This document shows positions 17,086 to 25,385 of a stretch of 64,000 nucleotides of DNA, in pieces. The notes beneath the pieces are model-generated. The model ran no database searches. It was given only the letters and a program-made list of their open reading frames with translations, and was not told where the DNA came from. The stretch is from positions 134,171 to 198,170 of the forward strand of contig NZ_KB894648.1 of assembly GCF_000374585.1 (NCBI RefSeq), written 5' to 3'. The position numbers were made by a program, and so were the translations under genes. The DNA comes from Phocaeicola barnesiae DSM 18169 = JCM 13652. Lineage in GTDB: Bacteria > Bacteroidota > Bacteroidia > Bacteroidales > Bacteroidaceae. Each line of letters begins with the position of its first letter. Within the stretch, counting starts at the first letter, position 1.

Positions 17086-19526
17086 GTTCTATTATTGGAG
17101 CCCAACGCAGCGGAAACACCCCGGCTGCCATTGATTGGATACTGACAGACAGCCGTTCGTTGTGTTTCCCGGAAGAGACTTTGTTCTTTGCCTTGAAGAC
17201 CAAACGGAACGACGGTCATAAATATATTCCTGACCTTTATACAAGGGGGGTACGCAATTTTGTCGTAAGTGATTTGCCGGAGAATCTGGCAGATTATCCG
17301 GATGCCAATTTCCTGCAGGTAGCCCAACCTTTGAAGGCTTTACAGCGGTTGGCGGCCAAACACCGGGAGCAATTCCAGGTTCCTGTCATCGGAATTACCG
17401 GAAGTAATGGAAAAACGGTGGTCAAGGAATGGTTGTACCAACTTTTAGGCCCGGACCGTGTGGTCACCCGTTCTCCGCGTAGCTATAATTCTCAGATTGG
17501 GGTTCCTTTGTCTGTCTGGATGATGAATGAACAAACAGAATTGGGAATTTTCGAGGCCGGCATTTCGGAGATGGGCGAGATGGAGGCTTTGAAGCCGATT
17601 ATCCAGCCTACCATTGGTATATTGACGAATATCGGTGGAGCCCATCAGGAAAATTTTGCTTCTACCCAGGACAAATGCATGGAGAAACTGCAATTGTTCA
17701 AGGATTGCGATGTGATTATTTATAATGGTGACAATGAACAGATCAGCAGTTGTGTTTCCAAGTCTTTGTTTACGGCCCGTGAGATAGCCTGGTCTATGAA
17801 GGATACCGAACGTCCGTTGTTTATCGAGCATATCCAGAAGGATGAGACCGGAACCACTATCAAATACCGTTATTTGGGATTCTTCAAGGAATACCGCATC
17901 CCGTTCATTGACGATGCTTCCATCGAAAATTCGTTGCATTGCCTGGCTGTGGCCTTGTATCTGATGGTACCTCCTGAAACGATTGCCGAACGGATGTTGC
18001 ATCTGGAGCCGGTAGCCATGCGTCTGGAGGTGAAAGAGGGGAAGAACGGATGTGTGCTGATAAACGACAGCTACAATTCCGATTTTGCTTCGTTGGATAT
18101 CGCATTGGATTTTATGGCTCGACGTACCGAAGACAAAGGACGCAAGCGTACACTGATTCTTTCAGATATCCTGGAATCGGGTCAGACAGGCAGTTTGCTG
18201 TACCGGCAGGTAGCCGATTTGGTACATAGTCGGGGGGTCGATAAAATTATCGGCGTCGGTCCGGAGATTTCTGCGGCTTCTTCCCGTTTTGAACTGGAAA
18301 AACATTTCTTCCGTACAACGGCAGAACTGATTGATTCCGGTATTCTGAATGGGTTGCGCAATGAGGTGGTACTGATTAAAGGTGCCCGTGCGTTCCATTT
18401 CGATGCGATAACTGATTTGCTGGAACTGAAAGTACATGAAACGATTCTGGAAATCAATCTGAATGCGTTGGTGGATAACCTGAACTATTACCGTAACCGG
18501 TTGAAACCGGAGACCAAGATGGTCTGCATGGTGAAGGCTTCGGCCTACGGAGCCGGTTCATTCGAGATTGCCAAGACCTTGGAGGACCAACGGGTGGATT
18601 ATCTGGCTGTAGCGGTGGCTGATGAAGGGGCCGATTTGCGTAAGGCAGGTATCAACAGTTCCATTATCATCATGAATCCGGAGGTGACGGCTTTCCGTAC
18701 CATGTTCGATTACAAGCTGGAGCCGGAAGTTTATAGTTTCCATCTGCTGGATGAGCTGATAAAAGCGGCCGAACATGAAGGAGTCAGCAATTTCCCTATC
18801 CATATTAAAATAGATACCGGTATGCACCGGTTGGGTTTCTTGCCCGAAGAGATTCCACACTTGGTAGATCGTCTGCACCGTCAGTCGGCCGTGATTCCCC
18901 GTTCGGTATTCTCACACTTGGTGGGAAGTGATGCGGAACGCTTTGATAGTTTCACCCGTAAGCAGATTGAGACATTCGAACAGGCTTCTACTGCCTTGCA
19001 GGAGGGTTTCAAACATAAGATTCTGCGTCATATCTGCAATACGGCAGGTATCGAACGTTATCCGGGAGCTCAGTTCGATATGGTGCGTCTGGGTATCGGC
19101 CTTTACGGCATCGATCCGTTTACGAACAAGGTATTGCACAATATCAGTACCCTGAAGACGACCATTCTCCAAATACATGATGTCCCGGCCGATGAAACGG
19201 TAGGTTACAGCCGCAAAGGGACCTTGCAACGGGATTCGCGTATCGCCGCTATTCCTATCGGGTATGCAGATGGATTGAACCGTCACTTGGGCAACGGGCA
19301 CGGTTATTGCCTGGTGAACGGACAGAAGGCTCCGTATGTGGGGAATATCTGTATGGATGTCTGTATGATAGACGTGACTGGCATTGATTGTAAGGAAGGA
19401 GATAAGGTGATTATCTTTGGTGATGCTTTGCCGGTTACGACATTGGCAGAGTGGTTGGACACCATTCCATACGAGATTCTGACCAGTGTCTCTAACCGTG
19501 TAAAACGGGTATATTATCAGGATTAG
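17061..19526 (+). CDS. murF-alr: Bifunctional MurF ligase / alanine racemase fusion
   Basis: An 821-residue fusion. Residues 1-450 are UDP-N-acetylmuramoyl-tripeptide:D-alanyl-D-alanine ligase: substrate-binding N domain, ATP loop GITGSNGKT (111-119), central GIFEAGISEMGEM and NDSYNSDFAS. Residues from about 455 are a PLP-dependent alanine racemase: MVKASAYGAG with Lys492 as Schiff base, catalytic Tyr716 in VGYSRKG, IPIGYADGLNR and NICMDVCMID. One half makes D-alanine, the other adds D-Ala-D-Ala to the peptidoglycan precursor. The fusion is characteristic of Bacteroidetes. A hairpin lies after the stop. Confidence 0.95.
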   Translation: MSSTIEEIGSIIGAQRSGNTPAAIDWILTDSRSLCFPEETLFFALKTKRNDGHKYIPDLYTRGVRNFVVSDLPENLADYPDANFLQVAQPLKALQRLAAKHREQFQVPVIGITGSNGKTVVKEWLYQLLGPDRVVTRSPRSYNSQIGVPLSVWMMNEQTELGIFEAGISEMGEMEALKPIIQPTIGILTNIGGAHQENFASTQDKCMEKLQLFKDCDVIIYNGDNEQISSCVSKSLFTAREIAWSMKDTERPLFIEHIQKDETGTTIKYRYLGFFKEYRIPFIDDASIENSLHCLAVALYLMVPPETIAERMLHLEPVAMRLEVKEGKNGCVLINDSYNSDFASLDIALDFMARRTEDKGRKRTLILSDILESGQTGSLLYRQVADLVHSRGVDKIIGVGPEISAASSRFELEKHFFRTTAELIDSGILNGLRNEVVLIKGARAFHFDAITDLLELKVHETILEINLNALVDNLNYYRNRLKPETKMVCMVKASAYGAGSFEIAKTLEDQRVDYLAVAVADEGADLRKAGINSSIIIMNPEVTAFRTMFDYKLEPEVYSFHLLDELIKAAEHEGVSNFPIHIKIDTGMHRLGFLPEEIPHLVDRLHRQSAVIPRSVFSHLVGSDAERFDSFTRKQIETFEQASTALQEGFKHKILRHICNTAGIERYPGAQFDMVRLGIGLYGIDPFTNKVLHNISTLKTTILQIHDVPADETVGYSRKGTLQRDSRIAAIPIGYADGLNRHLGNGHGYCLVNGQKAPYVGNICMDVCMIDVTGIDCKEGDKVIIFGDALPVTTLAEWLDTIPYEILTSVSNRVKRVYYQD

Positions 19527-19550
19527 TTGGTAAGTTTAGTATATGTTGTA

Positions 19551-19573
19551 GGGACGCACTTCATGTGCGTCCC
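19551..19573 (+). terminator. Palindrome after murF-alr, terminator or REP-like element
   Basis: GGGACGCAC-TTCAT-GTGCGTCCC, 9-bp arms and 5-nt loop, followed by TTTACATTA. It sits between convergent murF-alr and susD genes and can serve both. The loop size and the TACATTA flank recur in a second palindrome at 43584-43610, which suggests a repeat family. Confidence 0.65.
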
Positions 19574-19622
19574 TTTACATTAGAGCATGATTGCTCATTA
19601 TCATTCTTTCTTTTTTATTTTC

Positions 19623-21254
19623 TCAGTATCCATCATTTTGTTTCATGCTTTCGCTGTACCGCTGGACAATGGATTCCGGAATCGGGAAAACCGTGGTATA
19701 GCCACTGGCTTCGTTTTCCAGTTGCGGACGGGAATGGTAAGCTCTGGTAAACTGCCCGAAGCGTATCAGGTCTTGTCTTCTCCAGCCTTCCCAGGCAAGT
19801 TCCAGTTGCCTTTCGGCTAAGATATTTTCCAAGGTAGCCGTACGCGTTTCTTCACCAACCCGTTGGCGAACGGCATTCAGCTCGTTATCGCCGTTCTGCC
19901 CGTTCCGTACCTTGGCTTCTGCCTGCATCAGCAATGCGTCTGCATAACGGAATACTACAATGTCATTGTCGAAGAGCTTGCCGTCTTTGTAGGCTTTGGT
20001 ATCTACTTCGTATTTCTTCATCCGGGCTCCGGCCGTTTTTTCGTAAGTTTCCCCTGAGACATCCAGTTTGACGTTCCAAGGTTCGTAGACCAGTGGAGTG
20101 ACTTTGTCGTCCAGGTAAATCTGGTTACCCGACAGGTCTTTCACCGGACCGGCAAAGTAGCAGTAGTCGAAGCGGGCGTCCTGTTGCGGGGTATCGTAAC
20201 CGAAGGTCTCCAGCACTTCGATGGTGGCACTTGAACCGTTTTCGCCGCCCAGTCCGTAGGCAGCCGCATGGTTGTAGTTGCGTGAACGGAACAGGTAGAT
20301 ATACTGGTTGGTATACAGGTTCTTGTCCATCGGGATGATGAAGATGTTTTCTGTAGATGATTCGTTGAATACGGCGAAATTGGCGGTATAGTCCGGTTCC
20401 AGTATGTAGCCCATGGCCGTGAGTCGTTCGCAATAATGGATGGTGGTTTCCCAGGCATTCCTTTCCGTACCGTCTATATTGAACATGATTTGTTTACCAT
20501 CGGGACGCTGGCCATCGGTCCAGTTGTCATCCGTATAGACTTCCGCGTTGAGTGCCAGTTTGGCCAGCAGGAAACAGGCTACCCCTTGGGTCATCCGTCC
20601 GTAATATTCGCCCGGCCAGTTGCTTCGTTCGGAGCTGAGTAGGGGAAGTGACTCTTGTAGTTCTTTCACAATGAACCGGAACAGGACGCTCCGTTCTACC
20701 TGTTTCATATCTGTTCCGGTATTGTCGTGGCTCACTATCAGTGGAATTCTCCCGAAAAGGTCCATGGCATAATAATAGAACATGGCCCGTAATGCCCTTA
20801 CCTCGGCCTGTAAAGCTGATACATCGGTATCCGGGTGCTGTACTCCAAAATCTGCGATACCTTTCAGTGAACGGTTACACAGGATGATGGTGCGGTACAG
20901 GTATTCCCAGGTGTTGAGGATGGCATCGTTGTTTACGCCCCATTTGTGGAGGAACAGTCCTTGCCAGAATCCGCCGTCGTACCAGTCGCCTCCACGGGTC
21001 GGCATGATAGCCTCGTCGGTGGTGAAGGTATTCAGATCGTAGATGCCTCTGCCGGTACCTTGTATTCCTTCGCTGTCTGCGTTTCCACCTACATGGGTGT
21101 AAAGCATCAGTACGGCATTATTCAACAGGTCTTCTTGGGTACTGTGGGCTATTTCTTCGGGAAGCAGGTTCTGAGGGTCTTCTTCCAGAAAGCTGTTGCA
21201 GGAGGTTAAGAAGAAGGTCAGTATCGTGGCCAGAATCATAGGATATGTCTTCAT
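19623..21254 (-). CDS. SusD/RagB-family outer-membrane nutrient-binding lipoprotein
   Basis: A 543-residue protein with a lipoprotein signal (TFFLTSCNS) and the SusD N-terminal signature CNSFLEEDPQNLLPEE. TPR-like regions with LQAEVRALRAMFYYYAMDLF and the C-terminal NAVRQRVGEE and AERQLELAWEGWRRQDLIRF blocks are typical of the family. SusD proteins cap the partner SusC barrel and deliver ligand from the cell surface. It is 11 bp downstream of its SusC partner. No glycosidase, sensor or anti-sigma gene is adjacent, so ligand identity cannot be read from sequence. Confidence 0.94.
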   Translation of the reverse strand: MKTYPMILATILTFFLTSCNSFLEEDPQNLLPEEIAHSTQEDLLNNAVLMLYTHVGGNADSEGIQGTGRGIYDLNTFTTDEAIMPTRGGDWYDGGFWQGLFLHKWGVNNDAILNTWEYLYRTIILCNRSLKGIADFGVQHPDTDVSALQAEVRALRAMFYYYAMDLFGRIPLIVSHDNTGTDMKQVERSVLFRFIVKELQESLPLLSSERSNWPGEYYGRMTQGVACFLLAKLALNAEVYTDDNWTDGQRPDGKQIMFNIDGTERNAWETTIHYCERLTAMGYILEPDYTANFAVFNESSTENIFIIPMDKNLYTNQYIYLFRSRNYNHAAAYGLGGENGSSATIEVLETFGYDTPQQDARFDYCYFAGPVKDLSGNQIYLDDKVTPLVYEPWNVKLDVSGETYEKTAGARMKKYEVDTKAYKDGKLFDNDIVVFRYADALLMQAEAKVRNGQNGDNELNAVRQRVGEETRTATLENILAERQLELAWEGWRRQDLIRFGQFTRAYHSRPQLENEASGYTTVFPIPESIVQRYSESMKQNDGY

Positions 21255-21265
21255 AGTCGAAAATG

Positions 21266-23992
21266 TTAAAGGTTAATGCTCAAGCTCAGGGTGTAGGTGC
21301 GTGAAAGCGGGTAAGTCCGTTTATCGTCGATACCCAGGGTACTTCCTACTTGCGAGCTGTTAATCATCGGAGTAAGTCCGGAATAGCCGGTAATGGTTCC
21401 CAGATTGTTGACGGTAAAGGCCAGCCGGAGTCCTTTCAGTAATCCTTTGGAAGGAGTGGGCATGGTCCATCCTATGGTCAGGTAGTCGAAGTTCACGTAA
21501 TCGCCTTTTTCCAACCAATAGTCGGTAGCTGTCTGGTCCTTGATGTTCTGATGAGGGGCGTCTGCCATGACGTTATAGTCGGGGAAAGAACCCATGTTCA
21601 TGTAGGAAAGGGAAGTTCCGTTGTAAATTTTGTGTCCGAAGGCTCCGTTTATCTGCAGGGACAGGTCGAACTGCTTGTATCGGAAAGCGATATTCGAACC
21701 GAGTACGACTTTCGGTACTGCCTGACCGGCAATGTAGCGGTCTTCTCCGTCTTCCAGGTTGACTCCGTTTCCGTTCAGGTCGGCCACTTCGTAGATGTAG
21801 CCGCCGTTTCCGTCGGGTTTCAGACCGGTGCAATGAGGCAGGTAGAACACGCCTAGCGGCTGGCCTACAATCTGATATACAATGTTGTTGTAACCTCCAT
21901 GGAATCCGGCTCCGTTCAGTCCTCCGATGGCCGTATATTCCGGAGCAGATACGTATTCTCCGTTATACATGCCGCTCAGTGAGAGCAGCTTGTTCTTCTG
22001 GAAGGTCAGGTTCGCGTTGATGTTCAGTTCCATGTCCTTGGTCTGTAGCGGGGTGATTCCTACCGCGATTTCCGTTCCGCAATTCCTCATTGAACCCAGA
22101 TTGGCCAGCAGGGTGCTGTAAGGGAAAGGAGGAACACTTACATCGTAGTTATAGAGCATGTCCGTCGTTTTGGAGTTGTAGTAGTTGACGGAGAGCAGCA
22201 GGCGATTACCGTATAAGGCCAGGTCGATACCGGCATTGAAGGTACGGGTTACTTCCCATTTCAGGTCAGGATTGATGTTCAGCATCTGTTCGTAGGTAAC
22301 GATGGGAGAGTTGCCTACCGGCGCAATGCCGTTCGGACGGAGCAGGGCCAGGGTGGTATACGAATCGATACCTCCCAGGTTTCCGGCTGTTCCGTAGCCT
22401 ACGCGGAGTTTCAGGTTGTCGATAATTGGCAGATTTTTCATGAAATCTTCTTGGGTGATGTTCCAGGCTGCCGAGACGGAAGGAAAGACTCCCCATTTAT
22501 GGTTTGTTCCGAATTTGGACGAAGCGTCAGCACGCAGGTTAAAGGTAAGGATGTATTTTTCGTCGTAGGCATAATTGGCACGTCCCAGGAAAGAGGTCAG
22601 GGTCGGTTCGTCGTAATACGAGCCGGTTCCTTCCCACGGACGGAGAGCCCCACTCTGCAGGTTGTTGTATCCCAGTGCATTGCTGGAGAAGTTGGTAACT
22701 GTTGTATGGAATCCTGAATAGGTTTCTTTCGAGAGTTCACCCAGTCCTAACAGGTCGATGAAATGCTTGTTGAACCGCTTGTTGTAAGTAAACATCAGGT
22801 TGCCCAGCAGAGCCTCCGAGCGTTGGCTGCCTCGGTAAGCCTGACCTTTCGCCCAGACGGAAGTCGGCAGGTATTGCTTGTCTTCCGAATTGTTGTAGGT
22901 GTAAGAACCGAATAGAATCAGTTTCAGGTCTTGCAACAGGTTGAGCGTCAGTTTGGCATGGGCACTGAAGTATGAAGCCTCCCCCTTGTTGTCCACTTCC
23001 ATCCAGGCCAGCGGATTGGTTATCTGGCTGGCGGCGGTTATTTGGTCCCAGGCACCGGTAGTGGGGTTCTTGAAATTCGGGAAGGTAGGATTGAAGGTTG
23101 CAGCCGAGTAGAAGGTTTTTTGCAGGTCGAACAGGGTTCGTTCGCGTTTGACGGAACCGAACAGTCCCAGCTCACAATCGATGAGGCCATCCAGCAGTCG
23201 TTGTGAAAGATTCATGTTGGAGGTGAACAGCTTCAGGGATTCGTTGTCGATGATTCCTTTGCGGTCGATGTATCCCAGCGATACACGGTAATTCGAGTTG
23301 TCACCTCCCCCGTAGAAGGCTACATTATGGTTCTGTTGCAGGCCGGTCTGTTCAATTTCTTTCTGGAAATCGGTGTTGTAACCGCGGTCCAGAATCGAGA
23401 TACCGTTTTCCTGTGCCACTTTCCGGTAGGCATCTCCGTCCAGCATGTCGATGTGCTTGTAGGCATGGGCGATGCCGAAACTTCCGCTGTAATTCACCCG
23501 GGTCTTTCCGGCGATACCTTTCTTGGTTGTGATGTTGATGACTCCGGCCGCTCCCCGGGAACCGTACTGAGCCGTTTCGGCGGCATCCTTCAGGATGGTG
23601 AAGGTTTCAATATCGGTAGGATAGATGGAGGTCAGCAGGGTAAGGTCTCCCAATACTCCGTCCACGATAATCAACGGTTCGTTTCCGCTGGTCAAGGAAG
23701 TGGTACCGCGCATTCGCACGGATTCCAGAGCTGCCGTCCCGTTGTTGCTTTTCTGGATGGTCAGTCCGGCCACTCGTCCTTGGATAGCCTCCAACGGATT
23801 CGTAATCTGTTCCTTGTTCATCTGTTTTTCCGTAATCTGTTCTACCAGACCGGAGAGGTTCTTGAGGTTTCCTACGGCATAGCCTACGTTGACAACAGAG
23901 TCTTTCGGGACTTCTGTTTCTGTAGGACCGTTCTGCGCGAATACTGGCAGAAAGCCCGACAGGGCCAGTGTGCAACATAATAGATGTTTCAT
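21266..23992 (-). CDS. SusC-family TonB-dependent outer-membrane transporter, lacking the usual N-terminal domain
   Basis: A 908-residue protein with signal peptide (MKHLLCCTLALSGFLPVFAQ), then at once a TonB-box-like stretch DSVVNVGYAVGNLKNLSG, the plug domain (LEAIQGRVAGLTIQKSNNG, EPLIIVDGVLGD, ILKDAAETAQYGSRGAAGVI) and the 22-strand barrel ending LSRTYTLSLSINL. The carboxypeptidase-regulatory-like domain that most SusC proteins have before the plug is absent, and no STN domain is present. The frame is open upstream to 24139, but the signal peptide fixes the start at 23992. It forms a unit with the SusD behind it, under its own promoter at 24154-24184. Confidence 0.94.
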   Translation of the reverse strand: MKHLLCCTLALSGFLPVFAQNGPTETEVPKDSVVNVGYAVGNLKNLSGLVEQITEKQMNKEQITNPLEAIQGRVAGLTIQKSNNGTAALESVRMRGTTSLTSGNEPLIIVDGVLGDLTLLTSIYPTDIETFTILKDAAETAQYGSRGAAGVINITTKKGIAGKTRVNYSGSFGIAHAYKHIDMLDGDAYRKVAQENGISILDRGYNTDFQKEIEQTGLQQNHNVAFYGGGDNSNYRVSLGYIDRKGIIDNESLKLFTSNMNLSQRLLDGLIDCELGLFGSVKRERTLFDLQKTFYSAATFNPTFPNFKNPTTGAWDQITAASQITNPLAWMEVDNKGEASYFSAHAKLTLNLLQDLKLILFGSYTYNNSEDKQYLPTSVWAKGQAYRGSQRSEALLGNLMFTYNKRFNKHFIDLLGLGELSKETYSGFHTTVTNFSSNALGYNNLQSGALRPWEGTGSYYDEPTLTSFLGRANYAYDEKYILTFNLRADASSKFGTNHKWGVFPSVSAAWNITQEDFMKNLPIIDNLKLRVGYGTAGNLGGIDSYTTLALLRPNGIAPVGNSPIVTYEQMLNINPDLKWEVTRTFNAGIDLALYGNRLLLSVNYYNSKTTDMLYNYDVSVPPFPYSTLLANLGSMRNCGTEIAVGITPLQTKDMELNINANLTFQKNKLLSLSGMYNGEYVSAPEYTAIGGLNGAGFHGGYNNIVYQIVGQPLGVFYLPHCTGLKPDGNGGYIYEVADLNGNGVNLEDGEDRYIAGQAVPKVVLGSNIAFRYKQFDLSLQINGAFGHKIYNGTSLSYMNMGSFPDYNVMADAPHQNIKDQTATDYWLEKGDYVNFDYLTIGWTMPTPSKGLLKGLRLAFTVNNLGTITGYSGLTPMINSSQVGSTLGIDDKRTYPLSRTYTLSLSINL

Positions 23993-24034
23993 AGTCTTTA
24001 AGATTTCTGAGGTTTTACCAAGGTCTTTGTCATT

Positions 24035-24064
24035 TATCCGGAGAAGGGACAATCCTTCCGGATA
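24035..24064 (-). promoter_or_regulatory. Second leader hairpin of the SusC mRNA
   Basis: Arms TATCCGGA and TCCGGATA (24035-24042, 24057-24064) with additional AAGG/CCTT pairing inside. It lies 43 bases before the SusC ATG within the transcribed leader. Confidence 0.45.
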
Positions 24065-24110
24065 GATATAAAACATTTGTCGAGTCCGTTTTGTTTCTGT
24101 CAGAAAAAAG

Positions 24111-24150
24111 AAACGACAGGTAGTGTCGGTTTCAGACACCCCTGTCGTTT
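24111..24150 (-). terminator. Hairpin with U tract between the sulfotransferase gene and SusC
   Basis: Outer arms AAACGACAGG and CCTGTCGTTT (24111-24120, 24141-24150) are perfect, with an inner GTGTC/GACAC stem. On the minus strand it is followed by TTTCTTTTTTCTG. It can end transcription coming from the sulfotransferase operon. It also begins within a few bases of the predicted SusC transcription start, so the same hairpin would lie at the very 5' end of the SusC message, where it could attenuate it. Confidence 0.7.
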
Positions 24151-24153
24151 AAA

Positions 24154-24184
24154 CAAAGTTAGGAAAATAAAATGAGATTTCCAA
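24154..24184 (-). promoter_or_regulatory. Promoter of the SusC-SusD unit
   Basis: TTG, 20-bp spacer, TAACTTTG on the minus strand, a full match to the Bacteroidetes sigma-ABfr pattern. The predicted start is near 24147, giving a leader of about 155 nt. Confidence 0.7.
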
Positions 24185-24265
24185 CGGACGGTTTGTTTTA
24201 ATTTGTTGCCGAGGAGCTTTCCTTGATAGTGACATCAAACCCTTAGTCAACAGCTCCAAAGAACT

Positions 24266-25372
24266 TTATAACTGGTAGTCCCACTGCTCCAGTGCGAACG
24301 ACCAATGCTTTTCAACCAGTTCTACGGTTTCCGGTTTGTACTGGTATTTGTTCTTCTTGTAGCCTTTCTTCTTGTTGACATAGGCTTCGATGGCCGGACG
24401 TGCCTCTTCGAATCCCGGCAAAGAGAGTTTCCGATAGATGTCCTGTGTCATATCGAAGGCATTTTTTTCGTAATCTTCGAAACGGACTTCTACCAGGTTA
24501 CCTTCCGGAATCAGGTGCTTGTCGGCTTCATACTTGTGGTATAGCTTGGCGTATACCGACAGGATGTTTGCCTGGATTTCCTCGTTGCTGATGTCCTGCA
24601 ACTTCAGCGGTTGGATGGTGTTGGTGAAGAAACTCCGGGTCGATTCGAATACCGTATACGGATTACGCATCAAATAGATGAACTTGGCGTTCGGGAACAT
24701 TTTGACCAGCTCTTTCACACGTCCGGTGTGAGGCGGGTTTTTGCTCAGGAACTGGGTACCGTTGGTATTCCACAAAGAAATCTTGATGAGTTTGGTGAAG
24801 GTCTCTTCAAAGATTTTCAGTTCTTCAGCACTGATGTCCTCGAAAAGCAGGTATTTGTCGGCGTATTCCTGGGTATATTTCGGAAGGAACCAGAAATTAT
24901 AGTAGGTATACGGCATCATGTTGGCCAAGGCAAACTCTTCTTCTTGCGGAAGGTCTACCGCCAGCTCCATGTTGTCGGTAGGACGTTTGTCCGGCATCAG
25001 CCAGCTCATGTTCTTCTTGAAGAAGGGTTGTCCCCACATCATCAGGTGCGGGAATACGGTCTGGTAGGTCGTGTTGTAACCGAAATGCTTGTCGCACGAG
25101 AATACATTGTGCATGAAGGTAGTACCGCTGCGCCAGTGTCCCAGAATGAATACCGGGTCGTGTTCCAGCGGTTTGTCGGCCAGCAACTTCTGGTAACGGC
25201 TTTCCTGCAAGGGGGTAAGGGTGGAAAGCAGACGGCATACGGCCTTGGTCAGGCGGTATTTGCCTTTGTAGGCCGGGTCGATGGTTCTGCCTCCGGTAAT
25301 CTGCTTGAAAGTTTTCCAGTCGGCTCCCACCAGGGTATTGATAGGTAATTTACTGAATTCTAGTAATCCCAT
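24266..25372 (-). CDS. PAPS-dependent sulfotransferase, sterol sulfotransferase-like
   Basis: A 368-residue cytoplasmic enzyme that should move the sulfonate group of PAPS to an acceptor hydroxyl. The 5'-phosphosulfate loop is GHWRSGTTFMHN (78-89); the 3'-phosphate-binding part is YLMRNPYTVFESTRSFF (233-249); LSKNPPHTGRV (209-219) and DLPQEEEFAL (140-149) fit the Sulfotransfer_3 type. No signal peptide or membrane span. It is the last gene of the cysQ-permease-cysCDN operon, 13 bp after cysN, so PAPS is made next to it. From memory, Bacteroides thetaiotaomicron BT_0416, shown to sulfonate cholesterol and related sterols, lies in the same kind of cluster; orthology here is inferred. Confidence 0.88.
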   Translation of the reverse strand: MGLLEFSKLPINTLVGADWKTFKQITGGRTIDPAYKGKYRLTKAVCRLLSTLTPLQESRYQKLLADKPLEHDPVFILGHWRSGTTFMHNVFSCDKHFGYNTTYQTVFPHLMMWGQPFFKKNMSWLMPDKRPTDNMELAVDLPQEEEFALANMMPYTYYNFWFLPKYTQEYADKYLLFEDISAEELKIFEETFTKLIKISLWNTNGTQFLSKNPPHTGRVKELVKMFPNAKFIYLMRNPYTVFESTRSFFTNTIQPLKLQDISNEEIQANILSVYAKLYHKYEADKHLIPEGNLVEVRFEDYEKNAFDMTQDIYRKLSLPGFEEARPAIEAYVNKKKGYKKNKYQYKPETVELVEKHWSFALEQWDYQL

Positions 25373-25385
25373 GATATTTCTTTAA

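Noticed and set aside
23993-24139. 49-residue N-terminal extension of SusC
   Set aside because: It would put a signal peptide in the middle of the protein, and the promoter at 24154 leaves almost no leader; the ATG at 23992 begins a normal signal sequence.
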